Notes: a model not told the origin generated them from the letters alone. A stretch of DNA of 64,000 bases from JABCPE02 sp963530295 (GCA_963530295.1 CAUSCF010000002.1:62001-126000), one strand, 5' to 3'. Positions 32,883-42,517 are shown, numbered from the stretch's first letter. Made by a program: numbers and translations.

Positions 32883-32890
32883 GTGAAACA
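32883..32890 (+). promoter_or_regulatory. parS half-site upstream of parA
   Basis: GTGAAACA equals the right half of the parS consensus TGTTTCACGTGAAACA. The left half does not match. It lies 13 bases before the parA -7 element, where ParB or another regulator could affect the promoter. Confidence 0.3.
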
Positions 32891-32903
32891 TTAAAAATAA
32901 TTG

Positions 32904-32911
32904 TATTTTTG
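32904..32911 (+). promoter_or_regulatory. Promoter -7 element of parA
   Basis: TATTTTTG, exact TAnnTTTG, 18 bases before the ATG at 32930. It excludes the longer ORF start at 32873. Confidence 0.6.
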
Positions 32912-32929
32912 GGGCCTAATATTTTGAAT

Positions 32930-33733
32930 ATGGGTAAAATTATAGGTGTTGCCAATCAAAAAGGAGGTGTAGGAAAAACTACCACTTCGGTAAATCTAGC
33001 CTCTGCATTGGGCGTTTTAGAGAAAAAAGTTTTGTTAATCGATGCCGACCCACAGGCCAATGCTACTTCTGGTCTGGGTGTAGAGGAAGTTACATATTCC
33101 ACATATGACCTTTTGGAACATCACGCCAAAGTTCGTGAGTGCATCCTCCCTACTTCTTCGCCAAATGTAGATATTATCCCATCTCATATAGATTTAGTAG
33201 CAGCGGAGATAGAACTGGTGGACAAGGAAAACCGCGAATATATGCTAAAAGAAGCTTTAAAGGAGATAAAAAACGAGTACGACTATATCATTATAGACTG
33301 TGCGCCTAGTTTGGGGCTTATCACTATCAATGCACTTACTGCTGCAGATTCGGTTATCATCCCTGTTCAGTGTGAATATTTCGCATTAGAAGGGCTTGGA
33401 AAACTTCTAAACACCATCAAAAACATACAAAGTTTCCACAATCCTAACTTAGACATCGAAGGGCTTCTTCTAACGATGTTTGACTCTCGTCTAAGGCTTT
33501 CTAACCAAGTAGTAGAGGAAACCAACTCACATTTCCCTGAAATCGTTTTCGAAACTATCATCAGTAGAAACACTCGTCTGAGCGAGGCGCCAAGTTTTGG
33601 TGAAAGTATCCTAAAATACGATGCAGAGAGCAAAGGAGCTGTGCAGTATATACAGCTAGCGGAGGAAATTTTGCTGAAAAATGAACAAAAAATTCCAAGC
33701 AAAAAGAAGGAAAGTAAAAAATCAAAAAAGTAA
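32930..33733 (+). CDS. parA: Chromosome partitioning ATPase ParA (Soj family)
   Basis: 267 residues. Deviant Walker A motif ANQKGGVGKTTTSVNLA at residues 8-24 with the signature first lysine, Walker A-prime LLIDADPQANATSGLG, and YIIIDCAPSLGLITINAL. The C-terminus is Lys-rich. It is a dimer-forming, DNA-binding ATPase that positions ParB-parS complexes and so the origin region. It forms an operon with parB 53 bases downstream. Confidence 0.95.
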   Translation: MGKIIGVANQKGGVGKTTTSVNLASALGVLEKKVLLIDADPQANATSGLGVEEVTYSTYDLLEHHAKVRECILPTSSPNVDIIPSHIDLVAAEIELVDKENREYMLKEALKEIKNEYDYIIIDCAPSLGLITINALTAADSVIIPVQCEYFALEGLGKLLNTIKNIQSFHNPNLDIEGLLLTMFDSRLRLSNQVVEETNSHFPEIVFETIISRNTRLSEAPSFGESILKYDAESKGAVQYIQLAEEILLKNEQKIPSKKKESKKSKK

Positions 33734-33786
33734 ATCGCTCTGATAATAATTAAGACAAAAAGAGCGTTCGTAAACATACAAAATCT

Positions 33787-34674
33787 ATGAAAGATAAAAA
33801 AAGAGCTATGGGGCGTGGTCTCGGAGCTATTCTAAGCGCTGAATCCAAGGCTGTGCAGTCTGCGACAGATGCAGGAGCAAAGGATTTGGTAGGGAATATT
33901 GTAGAAATTCCTATCGAGGATATCTATCCTAATGCCAACCAGCCGAGAACCCATTTTGATGAAAAGGCATTGCAGGAACTTGCCGAATCCATCAAGGTTT
34001 TGGGGATTATACAACCCATAACGGTAAGAAAAGACGGAGCTAAATTTGAGATTATTTCTGGGGAAAGAAGATACCGTGCCTCCAAAATGGCTGGTCTAAA
34101 AGAAATCCCTGCCTATGTAAGGCTGGTAAATGACCAAGAACTACTGGAAATGGCTTTGGTGGAAAACATCCAAAGAGAAGACTTAGACGCCATAGAAGTA
34201 GCCCTTACCTATCAGAGATTATTAGAGGAAATTGGTCTTACGCAGGAAGCACTCAGCCAGCGCGTAGGGAAAGAGAGAAGTACAATCACCAACTCTATCC
34301 GACTTCTAAAACTAAACCCAGATGTTCAGCAGGCAATCCGAAATGGTGACATTTCCGCTGGACACGGAAGAGCGATTTTAAGTTTAGAAAACCCTGAAGA
34401 CCAACAGGCTTTATTCAAACAAATTGTGAATAACAGACTAAGTGTAAGACAGGCGGAAGAAACTGCAAAACATTTCAAAAGTCCAAAAGAAAATTCTATT
34501 TCCAAGGAGCCAAAAACCCTTCCGAACAACCTTCGCAGAGCTGAAAAAACCCTTGCTGATGCTCTGGCACTAAAAGTAGAAATAAAATCTTCTGCAAAGG
34601 GAGACAAAGGGAAAATAGTCCTTAACTTTGACAATGAAGAAGAATTAGAGAAAATCCTCTCTTATTTTAACTAA
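33787..34674 (+). CDS. parB: Chromosome partitioning protein ParB (Spo0J family)
   Basis: 295 residues. N-terminal RGLGAILS, the CTP-binding ParB domain with IEDIYPNANQPRTHFDEKALQELAESIK, IISGERRYRASKMAG and EMALVENIQREDLDAIEVA. A helix-turn-helix for parS recognition follows (LTQEALSQRVGKERSTITNSIRLLKL) near residue 165, with a C-terminal dimerisation segment ending EELEKILSYFN. It spreads on DNA around parS and stimulates ParA. It is followed after five bases by a DUF5683 gene in the same transcript. Confidence 0.96.
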   Translation: MKDKKRAMGRGLGAILSAESKAVQSATDAGAKDLVGNIVEIPIEDIYPNANQPRTHFDEKALQELAESIKVLGIIQPITVRKDGAKFEIISGERRYRASKMAGLKEIPAYVRLVNDQELLEMALVENIQREDLDAIEVALTYQRLLEEIGLTQEALSQRVGKERSTITNSIRLLKLNPDVQQAIRNGDISAGHGRAILSLENPEDQQALFKQIVNNRLSVRQAEETAKHFKSPKENSISKEPKTLPNNLRRAEKTLADALALKVEIKSSAKGDKGKIVLNFDNEEELEKILSYFN

Positions 34675-34679
34675 ATCAA

Positions 34680-35276
34680 ATGAAAAAATTATTAGGTTTT
34701 ATATTCGTGTTTATTTCTTGTTTTTTCTTTGCTCAAGAAGCAGAGAAAAAAGACTCTGTACAGATAGATAACGAAATAGTCACGGATATAGAACTACTCC
34801 ATAATAAGAAAACTTCTTACTCTGGACTCAGCCCTACCAAAGCGGGCTGGCGGTCTGCCATCATCCCTGGCTGGGGACAGTACTACAACCGTAAATACTG
34901 GAAAATCCCTATTGTCTGGGGAGCGATAGGAACAGGTGTAGGTTTCATCATTTGGAACCAAAAACAATACAAAAGATACAAAAACGCTTTTGAAGCAGAA
35001 CTAAATGGCGAACCGCACGAGTTTTCTGGAATCACAGGACTAGATTTAAAGACAGCCCTTGGAAACACCCAAGATTCTAGAAGAAGATACCGCGACTATG
35101 CCATCGCTATCACTGCGGGAATCTATCTGCTAAACATCATAGATGCGGTGGTAGATGCCCACCTTGATGAAGGGCGAAAAGACCCTGATTTAGCGATTTC
35201 TCCTACCATTCTGCACGATTACACAGACCCAATACATACAGCAAAGGCAGGTCTTGCTCTAAGATATAAATTTTAA
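34680..35276 (+). CDS. DUF5683 membrane protein
   Basis: 198 residues with a signal peptide ending FFAQEAE. After a polar stretch it has the DUF5683 core SPTKAGWRSAIIPGWGQYYNRKYWKIPIVWGAIGTGVGF near residue 50, a second membrane segment near residues 135-155 (AIAITAGIYLLNIIDAVVDAHLDEG) and a beta-like C-terminus ending LALRYKF. The repeated 'PGWGQ-x-Y' motif is seen in many membrane proteins of unknown role. The gene is commonly found between parB and dapB in Flavobacteriia, as here. Confidence 0.85.
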   Translation: MKKLLGFIFVFISCFFFAQEAEKKDSVQIDNEIVTDIELLHNKKTSYSGLSPTKAGWRSAIIPGWGQYYNRKYWKIPIVWGAIGTGVGFIIWNQKQYKRYKNAFEAELNGEPHEFSGITGLDLKTALGNTQDSRRRYRDYAIAITAGIYLLNIIDAVVDAHLDEGRKDPDLAISPTILHDYTDPIHTAKAGLALRYKF

Positions 35277-35280
35277 ACCA

Positions 35281-35982
35281 ATGAAAATAGCATTAGTAGG
35301 ATACGGAAAAATGGGGCAGATTATTGATAAAATAGCCCAAACACGAGGACACGAAATAGTGGCTCGGCTCAATGAATCTCCCTCTTTGGAAAACCTAAAT
35401 AACCCTGATGTAGTGATAGAGTTCTCTAGCCCAGAATCTGCATTTGGAAATATCAAATTCTGCCTTGAACAGGGCATTCCCGTAGTATGCGGAACCACAG
35501 GCTGGCTTGAGAAAAAACCTGAAATAGAAAAAATCTGCATAGAAAACAACTCTGCATTTTTGTATGGTTCTAATTTTAGTCTGGGAGTGAATTTATTCTT
35601 CGCTTTGAATGAAAAATTGGCTCAGCTGATGAAACCTTTTAACAATGACTATGACTGCCAATTAGAAGAAATCCACCACATCCACAAGCTGGACAAACCG
35701 AGCGGAACAGCGATTTCTCTTGCACAGGACATTATCGCCAATTCTGATTTTGAAAAATGGAAATTAGATGATACCTTGGGTAAAGAGCTGGGCATCAAGG
35801 CTGTGAGAGAGGAGGAAGTCCCTGGAACCCACATCGTAACTTATCGTTCCGAAGTGGATGAAATCGAGATAAAACACACCGCTTTCAACCGAAACGGCTT
35901 TGCATTAGGCGCTGTAATTGCCTCTGAGTGGATTATCGTAAGAAAAGGAAACTTTACCGTAAAGGAAGTTTTAGGATTATAA
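35281..35982 (+). CDS. dapB: 4-hydroxy-tetrahydrodipicolinate reductase
   Basis: 233 residues, the short form usual in Bacteroidetes. NAD(P)-binding ALVGYGKMGQIIDKIA at the N-terminus, VVCGTTGWLEK, and the catalytic EEIHHIHKLDKPSGTAISLAQ near residue 125. It makes tetrahydrodipicolinate for lysine and diaminopimelate, a peptidoglycan precursor. Four bases separate it from the DUF5683 gene. A terminator follows. Confidence 0.95.
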   Translation: MKIALVGYGKMGQIIDKIAQTRGHEIVARLNESPSLENLNNPDVVIEFSSPESAFGNIKFCLEQGIPVVCGTTGWLEKKPEIEKICIENNSAFLYGSNFSLGVNLFFALNEKLAQLMKPFNNDYDCQLEEIHHIHKLDKPSGTAISLAQDIIANSDFEKWKLDDTLGKELGIKAVREEEVPGTHIVTYRSEVDEIEIKHTAFNRNGFALGAVIASEWIIVRKGNFTVKEVLGL

Positions 35983-35989
35983 GAATAAG

Positions 35990-36012
35990 AAAAGGCAAAT
36001 ATTTAGCCTTTT
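35990..36012 (+). terminator. Intrinsic terminator of the parAB-dapB operon
   Basis: AAAAGGC (35990-35996) pairs with GCCTTTT (36006-36012), with extra A-T pairs possible in the loop, followed by a run of T. Confidence 0.75.
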
Positions 36013-36015
36013 TTT

Positions 36016-36023
36016 TATATTTG
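36016..36023 (+). promoter_or_regulatory. Promoter -7 element
   Basis: TATATTTG, exact match, 16 bases before the ATG at 36040, directly after the dapB terminator. Confidence 0.6.
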
Positions 36024-36039
36024 CACTAAATAGAAAATT

Positions 36040-36561
36040 ATGATAGAACGAATCAGAACTTTTTTATCAGATAATCCCATTGAAAATATTGAAACTTTTT
36101 TTGATAATGAAAATATTTTTTGGGTAGACTGGAGAGAATATGATGAAGATATCGTGAGCTATGTCAATGATGAGCTGAGTGAAGCAGACCAAATAGAATG
36201 GAAAACCATCCCTTCTGAAAAGGAAGGCACACTAGATACCGTTATCCTAAAAAAAGATGAAAAAGAAGCAGTTATCCCATATGATGAAGACAAATGGGAT
36301 AGAGATACGACATTAAAATCTATCGGAAAATTCATCGATGATAAATACAAACTCTGCTGGTTCAAACCTTCTTTGGGTGGCGATACACTTAGTTTTGTGG
36401 TTATAGGAAATGAAGACTGGGAGAAACTATCCGCTGAATTTGGAGAGGAAAAACTAAAATTTTACTTCTCGCCTGTGACCGAAGAAAACGCAATGTTCAA
36501 CCTATCAATGGACCAAGTCTTCTCACTTATAGAATCAAGAGAGAAAAACAATCCTAACTAA
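36040..36561 (+). CDS. Conserved-looking cytoplasmic protein of unknown function
   Basis: 173 residues, acidic, no signal peptide or membrane segment. It is rich in Trp, Asp and Glu with the pattern FWVDWREYDEDIVSYVNDELSEADQIEWKTIP and a C-terminal LSMDQVFSLIESREKNN. I recognise no domain. It has its own promoter and is followed after 18 bases by lepB without a terminator, so it is probably co-transcribed with the signal peptidase. Confidence 0.6.
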   Translation: MIERIRTFLSDNPIENIETFFDNENIFWVDWREYDEDIVSYVNDELSEADQIEWKTIPSEKEGTLDTVILKKDEKEAVIPYDEDKWDRDTTLKSIGKFIDDKYKLCWFKPSLGGDTLSFVVIGNEDWEKLSAEFGEEKLKFYFSPVTEENAMFNLSMDQVFSLIESREKNNPN

Positions 36562-36579
36562 ATCTACAAAATATTCAAA

Positions 36580-38235
36580 ATGGAATACTTACTAACTTAT
36601 TCATTATACATTCTCATTCTCAGTGCATTATTGGGAATTTCCACTTGGAATTTATTTAAGAAAATGGGATACAATCCGCTATTTGCATTTGTCCCGTTTT
36701 ATAACTATTTCATCATTCTTAAAGAAACCAAAAGACCAAAATGGTGGGTTGTTCTGACCTATTTCCCTATCGTGGGAACGGTGATGATTTCTGTTTTTCA
36801 TTTGTTTTTAATGGAAAGATTCGGAAAGACCAGCTTTGGACAAAAATTTTTGACAATCGCGCTGCCTTTTGTTTATTTGGCCGTTGTCAATTACTCCTCC
36901 TCTACTGAGCTTGTAGATGAAGAAGACATTGATGAAGAGGAAATTAAAAAGGATTCTTTCTGGAGTTCTATCACTTATGCTACTGTTTTTGCTACGCTGA
37001 TACATACTTTCTCTTTCCAGCCTTTCGGTATTCCGACAGGGTCTATGGAGAGAACGCTTTTAGTGGGAGATTTTCTCTTTGTTAATAAACTAAAATATGG
37101 ACTTAGGCTACCTATGAGACCTTTGGCGGTGCCGTTTTTACAATCTACCCTATTTGACAGAGCAAAAGACGGCAACCCTAAAAACGACCCTAAATCTTAT
37201 GTAGAAAGCGTCAAATTACCATATTTCCGTCTTCCTGCATTTAGCAATGTTGAGAGAAATGACATCGTGGTGTTCAACTACCCTGGCGATAGCGTTCATA
37301 CATCTATTGACAGAAAAGATCCATATGTAAAAAGAGCTGTGGCTGTGGCAGGAGATGTATTAGAAATAAAAGCTGGAAAACTCTTTATAAATGGAAAGCC
37401 AGAGCAAAAAATGGGCGATGCAGAAATTCAGCAGGCCTATAATGTCAATGCAAAAACCCAGCTGGACATTCCTCATCTATACCAAAATGTAGGTTTCCTT
37501 CCCGTGAGAGAATTCCAAACATCTGATGGATTTTCATACTCTTTCAGTGGGCTTACACCTACTTTGGCTGAAGAAATCAAGGAAATCCCTGGCGTAACCT
37601 CTGTAGAGCTTTCCATTGAACCAAAGGGAATTCAGGATATTTCTATGCATCTTAACCTGAAAAAATCCCAAGAGGAACAGCGAATCATCTATACTGACAA
37701 AGTAGATATTTCCAATACCATTTTCCCAATGAATAAAGACTGGAATAAGGACTGGTATGGACCTATCAAAATCCCTAAAAAAGGCGACATCATAGACATC
37801 AACCTCGAAACAATACCGATGTACAGCAAACTGATAAGAGAATACGAAAACAATATCTTAGAAGTAAAAGGAAACCAAATTTTCATCAATAAAGTAGCCA
37901 CTGACAAATACGAAGTCAAACAAAACTACTATTTCATGATGGGAGACAATAGAGATGCTTCATTGGATTCCAGATATTTCGGATTTGTTCCAGAAACCCA
38001 CATCATGGGATCGCCTATGTTCACTTGGCTGAGTTTAGAAGGTTCTTTCACAGATAATAATTCTTCTTACCAAGCCAATGGCTGGCGTATACGCTGGGAT
38101 AGAATGTTCAAAGCAACTAACACTGGCGAAGCCAACAAAACCTCTTATTGGTGGGTAGCAGCCATACTGATGGGTATTTTCTTCGGATGGGACTACATCA
38201 TGAAGTTTGTTAAGAGAAAGAAAAATGAAGAATAA
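36580..38235 (+). CDS. lepB: Signal peptidase I, large Bacteroidetes form
   Basis: 551 residues. An N-terminal hydrophobic domain with several membrane segments (about 1-110) precedes the S26 catalytic part. The nucleophile Ser is near residue 155 in GIPTGSMERTLLVGDFLFVNK, and the general-base lysine is in DPYVKRAVAVAGDVLEIKAG near residue 250. The C-terminal box is YYFMMGDNRDASLDSRYFGFVPE near residue 455. About 170 residues with no S26 motif are inserted between the last two. A final membrane segment ends in KKNEE. It removes signal peptides at the inner membrane. The large insert is common in Flavobacteriia. Confidence 0.93.
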   Translation: MEYLLTYSLYILILSALLGISTWNLFKKMGYNPLFAFVPFYNYFIILKETKRPKWWVVLTYFPIVGTVMISVFHLFLMERFGKTSFGQKFLTIALPFVYLAVVNYSSSTELVDEEDIDEEEIKKDSFWSSITYATVFATLIHTFSFQPFGIPTGSMERTLLVGDFLFVNKLKYGLRLPMRPLAVPFLQSTLFDRAKDGNPKNDPKSYVESVKLPYFRLPAFSNVERNDIVVFNYPGDSVHTSIDRKDPYVKRAVAVAGDVLEIKAGKLFINGKPEQKMGDAEIQQAYNVNAKTQLDIPHLYQNVGFLPVREFQTSDGFSYSFSGLTPTLAEEIKEIPGVTSVELSIEPKGIQDISMHLNLKKSQEEQRIIYTDKVDISNTIFPMNKDWNKDWYGPIKIPKKGDIIDINLETIPMYSKLIREYENNILEVKGNQIFINKVATDKYEVKQNYYFMMGDNRDASLDSRYFGFVPETHIMGSPMFTWLSLEGSFTDNNSSYQANGWRIRWDRMFKATNTGEANKTSYWWVAAILMGIFFGWDYIMKFVKRKKNEE

Positions 38236-38241
38236 AAACTG

Positions 38242-38265
38242 GGCTGTAAGCGTATGCTTATAGCC
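38242..38265 (+). terminator. Intrinsic terminator after lepB
   Basis: GGCTGTAAGC (38242-38251) pairs with GCTTATAGCC (38256-38265) with one G-T wobble and a GTAT loop, followed by TTTT. rarA starts only 15 bases later with no visible promoter, so read-through is likely. Confidence 0.65.
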
Positions 38266-38280
38266 TTTTAATATTGAGAT

Positions 38281-39549
38281 ATGACACCACTTGCAGAAAA
38301 AATGCGCCCTAAAAGCCTTGATGAAGTCATTGGGCAGGAACACCTAACGGGAACCAACGGCACTATCCGAAAAATGCTGGAAAATGATACGCTCAATTCG
38401 CTCATTTTCTGGGGGCCGCCTGGGACAGGAAAAACTACCCTAGCAGAAATCATCGCAGAGCAGTCAGGGCGAAAATTTTTCAAACTCAATGCCATAAGTT
38501 CTGGGGTTAAAGATGTCCGCGAAATCATAGAAGAAACCAAAAAACAAAATCTATTCAGCGGAAAAAGCCCTATTCTTTTCATTGATGAAATTCATCGGTT
38601 CAATAAAACCCAGCAGGACAGCCTACTCCACGCTGTAGAAAAAGGCTGGGTAGTCCTCATCGGTGCTACTACGGAAAACCCTAGTTTTGAGGTTGTTGCG
38701 GCGCTACTCTCCCGCTGTCAGGTTTATACTCTGAAATCTCTTTCTTACGAAAAACTGGAAGAACTGCTAAAATCAGCATTAAATCAATACAATTCTGAAT
38801 TTCAGTCTAATTTTAAAATCAAAGAAAGCAAAGCCTTTATACAATATTCTGGCGGAGATGCCCGAAAACTCATCAATGGGCTGGAAATCGTTCTCAATCA
38901 GTTTTTGAAAGACAAAAACAAAGAAATTACCAGCGAAGAAATTCTCTCTGTTTTACAAGAAAATATGGTTCTCTACGACAAGAATGGAGAACAGCACTAC
39001 GACATCATTTCAGCCTTTATAAAGTCTATCCGCGGTTCAGACCCAAACGCCGCGGTCTACTGGCTCGCGAGAATGCTGGCAGGAGGAGAAGACATCAAAT
39101 TCATCGCCCGAAGGATGCTCATTTCTGCTTCAGAGGATATAGGTATTGCCAATCCTAACGCCCTCACAGTGGCTACTCAGTGCTTTCAGGCAGTGAATGT
39201 CATCGGCAATCCTGAAGCCAGAATTATCCTAAGCGAATGCGCTGTATATTTGGCTGTTTCACCGAAAAGTAACTCTTCTTATTTAGCTATAAATGAAGCT
39301 TTGTCTTTTGTAAAGAAAACAGGAAATCTGCCCGTGCCTCTGCACCTGCGCAATGCGCCTACCAAACTGATGAAAGATATGAACTACGGCAAAAACTACC
39401 AATATGCGCATGATTACAAAGAAGGTTTCGTAGAGCAGGAATTTTTGCCAGAGGAAATAAGTGGAACCAAATTTTACGAGCCAAAACAAAATGCCACAGA
39501 GCAAAAAATTTTGGAAGAATTAAAGAAAAAATGGAAAAAATATTACTAA
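38281..39549 (+). CDS. rarA: Replication-associated recombination protein A (MgsA/RarA AAA+ ATPase)
   Basis: 422 residues. PLAEKMRPKSLDEVIGQEHLTG at the start, Walker A FWGPPGTGKTTLAEIIA near residue 45, Walker B SPILFIDEIHRFNKTQQD near residue 100, and sensor 1 VLIGATTENPSFEV. The C-terminal RarA domain has GGEDIKFIARRMLISASEDIG and AVYLAVSPKSNSSY. It acts at stalled replication forks and is related to clamp loaders. It lies close behind the lepB terminator. Confidence 0.95.
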   Translation: MTPLAEKMRPKSLDEVIGQEHLTGTNGTIRKMLENDTLNSLIFWGPPGTGKTTLAEIIAEQSGRKFFKLNAISSGVKDVREIIEETKKQNLFSGKSPILFIDEIHRFNKTQQDSLLHAVEKGWVVLIGATTENPSFEVVAALLSRCQVYTLKSLSYEKLEELLKSALNQYNSEFQSNFKIKESKAFIQYSGGDARKLINGLEIVLNQFLKDKNKEITSEEILSVLQENMVLYDKNGEQHYDIISAFIKSIRGSDPNAAVYWLARMLAGGEDIKFIARRMLISASEDIGIANPNALTVATQCFQAVNVIGNPEARIILSECAVYLAVSPKSNSSYLAINEALSFVKKTGNLPVPLHLRNAPTKLMKDMNYGKNYQYAHDYKEGFVEQEFLPEEISGTKFYEPKQNATEQKILEELKKKWKKYY

Positions 39550-39591
39550 CCTCATCTTTTCTATTTTATATAAAATTCCAAACCAAAAACC

Positions 39592-39622
39592 TTTGTAAAA
39601 AACAAAAAATTGTCTACCTTTA
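39592..39622 (+). promoter_or_regulatory. Candidate gcvP promoter
   Basis: TTTG at 39592-39595, a 19-base spacer, then TACCTTTA at 39615-39622, one mismatch from TAnnTTTG. The ATG follows at 39662. Confidence 0.5.
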
Positions 39623-39661
39623 CCACAAACTAAGTTTCAACCTTATACCCAATAATAACTT

Positions 39662-42517
39662 ATGAACACATCAGAATTTGTAAACAGACACATCAGCCTC
39701 AATGAAACGAACAAAAACGAAATGCTGAAAAAAGTAGGCGTTTCCAGCATTGATGAACTGATCTCTCAGACTATTCCACATTCTATCCGATTACAAAAAG
39801 ATTTAAGCATTTCAGAACCTCTGTCCGAGTTTGAAATGCTTTCTCATTCTAAAGAACTAGCTTCTGAAAATCAGCAGTTTGACTCTTACATTGGACTAGG
39901 ATACCACCCTGCTATTCTTCCAGCTGTCATTCAGCGAAATATTTTGGAAAATCCTAGCTGGTATACAGCTTACACGCCTTACCAAGCGGAGATTTCACAG
40001 GGAAGATTAGAGGCACTGCTGAACTATCAGACTATGATAGTGAGCCTTACAGGTTTCCCATTAGCAAACGCTTCCCTTTTGGATGAAGGAACTGCAGCTG
40101 CCGAAGCTATGCACATGTTCTTCTCAAACAGAACAAAGGAACAAAAAAACGCAGGAGCAAATAAATTTTTCATTTCTGATGATGTTCTTCCTCAAACAAT
40201 CGCCGTGCTGAAAACCAGAGCGGAAGGATTAGGAATAGAAATTACCGTAGGAAAACATAATGGAAGTTTAGATAATTCTTATTTCGGAGCTTTACTTCAA
40301 TATCCTACTAAAATAGGCGTTATAGAGGATTACACAGAAATTATAAAATCTCTGAAAGAACAAAATATTCAAGTCGTTTTAGCGTGTGATTTATTGGCTT
40401 TAGTTATGCTAAAATCTCCTGCGCAGCTCGATGCTGACTGTGCTGTCGGGACTTCCCAGAGATTCGGTATTCCTATGGGATACGGTGGGCCGCACGCCGC
40501 TTTCTACGCTTGTAAAGACGAATACAAAAGAGAAATCCCTGGCCGTATCATAGGAGTTTCACAGGATATGTATGGAAAGAGAGCGCTCAGAATGGCTTTG
40601 CAGACCAGAGAACAGCACATCAAGCGTGAAAAAGCGACTTCCAACATCTGTACGGCGCAGGTTCTTCTGGCGGTGATGGCAGGAATGTACGCTGTCTATC
40701 ACGGAGAAGCAGGACTTAAACACATTGCAGGACAGATACATTTTAAAACTAATGCTTTGCGAGATGCTTTAGCTGAACTGGGCTACGAGGTTGAAAACAA
40801 TCCAAGTTTTGACACAGTAAGATTTAAACTTAGTGAAGACAAAAAACAGTCTTTGAAAACATTGATGGAAAACCACAAAATCAACCTAAATTATTTCGAA
40901 AATGATTTTGTGAGCATTGCCCTTAATGAAGCTACTACAAATAAAAAACTCCAAAAATTAGCAGATGCTTTTGCTGAATTTGTCGGTAAAAATGCTGTTA
41001 AGATTAATTTAAAAGAGCAAATCACCCTTCCTAGCAGTCTTCTAAGAACTGACAAAGTCCTAGTAGAAGAGGTTTTCCATAAATACCACACAGAGACAGA
41101 ACTGATGCGATACATCAAAAAACTGGAGAGAAAAGACATTTCTCTTACGCATTCTATGATTTCGCTTGGTTCTTGTACGATGAAGCTGAATGCTGCTACA
41201 GAAATGCTTCCTCTGTCTTGGCCTGAATGGGGAAATATCCACCCTTTCGTGCCGATGGAACAGGCAAAAGGCTACCAAAAACTAATCAAAGAATTAGAAA
41301 AAGATTTAGCCGAAATCACAGGTTTTGCAGGGACTTCCCTACAGCCTAATTCTGGTGCACAGGGCGAATACGCAGGACTAATGGTAATCCGCGAATACCT
41401 AAAACACAAAGGCGAAGGGCATAGAGACATCGTCCTTATTCCGCAGTCTGCACACGGTACGAATCCCGCTTCGGCTATCGTAGCAGGACTAAAAGTAGTT
41501 GTGGTAAAAAATCTAGAAAACGGACAGATTGATTTTGAAGATTTAAAAGCAAAAGTAGAACAACACAAAGAAAATCTGGCGGCATTCATGATTACATATC
41601 CGTCTACTTATGGTTTCTTTGACAATAATGTTACAGATATTATCAATCTAATCCATGCCAACGGCGGACAGGTGTACATGGATGGCGCTAATATGAACGC
41701 TCAGGTTGGATTTACCAGCCCAGGGCATATCGGTGCGGATGTGTGTCACCTAAACTTACATAAAACCTTTGCTATCCCTCATGGCGGCGGCGGACCTGGT
41801 GTAGGGCCTATTTGTGTAGCGAAACATTTGGTTCCGTTCTTACCTTCGAATCCAAATGTTAAAATCGGTTCAGAGCACTCTATCGATGCTATTTCTTCTG
41901 CTCCGTATGGTTCTGCCCTTGTAGTAAACATCTCCTACGCCTACATCAAAATGCTGGGAACTCAAGGACTAAAAAAAGCCACAGAATACGCTATTCTAAA
42001 CGCAAATTACCTAAAAGATGTGCTAAAAGAGCATTATTCTATTTTGTATAGCAATGAAAATGAAAGAGTGGCACACGAATGTATCGTGGATTTCCGACCA
42101 TTCAAAACCTATGGTATAGAAGTGGGCGATATTGCGAAAAGACTGATGGACTACGGATTCCACGCACCTACGGTATCTTTCCCTGTAGCTGGAACCCTTA
42201 TGATAGAGCCTACCGAATCCGAAAGCAAGGAGGAACTTGATAGATTCGCGGAAGCTTTGATAAACATCAAATATGAAATTGATGAAATAGCAAACGGCAA
42301 AGCTGACAAGGAAAACAATGTCTTGAAAAATGCACCTCATACGGAACAACTGGTAATCTCTGATGCATGGGACAAACCATACAGCCGAGAAAAAGCAGCA
42401 TATCCTCTAGAATGGATAAGAGAGAACAAGTTCTTCGCTTCTGTTTCTCGTGTAGATGATGCCTATGGAGACAGAAATCTAATCTGTACCTGTGCTCCTA
42501 CTGAGTCTTATGCATAG
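39662..42517 (+). CDS. gcvP: Glycine dehydrogenase (decarboxylating), P protein
   Basis: 951 residues, the fused single-chain form. The N-terminal half has YIGLGYHPAILPAVIQRNILENPSWYTAYTPYQAEISQGRLE and LDEGTAAAEAM. The C-terminal half has SLGSCTMKLNAATEM, LQPNSGAQGEYAGL and the PLP-lysine motif HLNLHKTFAIPHGGGGPG near residue 705. It decarboxylates glycine and loads the aminomethyl group on GcvH; gcvT is about 8 kb upstream. It is transcribed alone. Confidence 0.97.
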   Translation: MNTSEFVNRHISLNETNKNEMLKKVGVSSIDELISQTIPHSIRLQKDLSISEPLSEFEMLSHSKELASENQQFDSYIGLGYHPAILPAVIQRNILENPSWYTAYTPYQAEISQGRLEALLNYQTMIVSLTGFPLANASLLDEGTAAAEAMHMFFSNRTKEQKNAGANKFFISDDVLPQTIAVLKTRAEGLGIEITVGKHNGSLDNSYFGALLQYPTKIGVIEDYTEIIKSLKEQNIQVVLACDLLALVMLKSPAQLDADCAVGTSQRFGIPMGYGGPHAAFYACKDEYKREIPGRIIGVSQDMYGKRALRMALQTREQHIKREKATSNICTAQVLLAVMAGMYAVYHGEAGLKHIAGQIHFKTNALRDALAELGYEVENNPSFDTVRFKLSEDKKQSLKTLMENHKINLNYFENDFVSIALNEATTNKKLQKLADAFAEFVGKNAVKINLKEQITLPSSLLRTDKVLVEEVFHKYHTETELMRYIKKLERKDISLTHSMISLGSCTMKLNAATEMLPLSWPEWGNIHPFVPMEQAKGYQKLIKELEKDLAEITGFAGTSLQPNSGAQGEYAGLMVIREYLKHKGEGHRDIVLIPQSAHGTNPASAIVAGLKVVVVKNLENGQIDFEDLKAKVEQHKENLAAFMITYPSTYGFFDNNVTDIINLIHANGGQVYMDGANMNAQVGFTSPGHIGADVCHLNLHKTFAIPHGGGGPGVGPICVAKHLVPFLPSNPNVKIGSEHSIDAISSAPYGSALVVNISYAYIKMLGTQGLKKATEYAILNANYLKDVLKEHYSILYSNENERVAHECIVDFRPFKTYGIEVGDIAKRLMDYGFHAPTVSFPVAGTLMIEPTESESKEELDRFAEALINIKYEIDEIANGKADKENNVLKNAPHTEQLVISDAWDKPYSREKAAYPLEWIRENKFFASVSRVDDAYGDRNLICTCAPTESYA

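Noticed and set aside
32875..32890. A complete parS site upstream of parA
   Set aside because: Only the GTGAAACA half matches; the left half has two of eight bases, so it is listed only as a half site.
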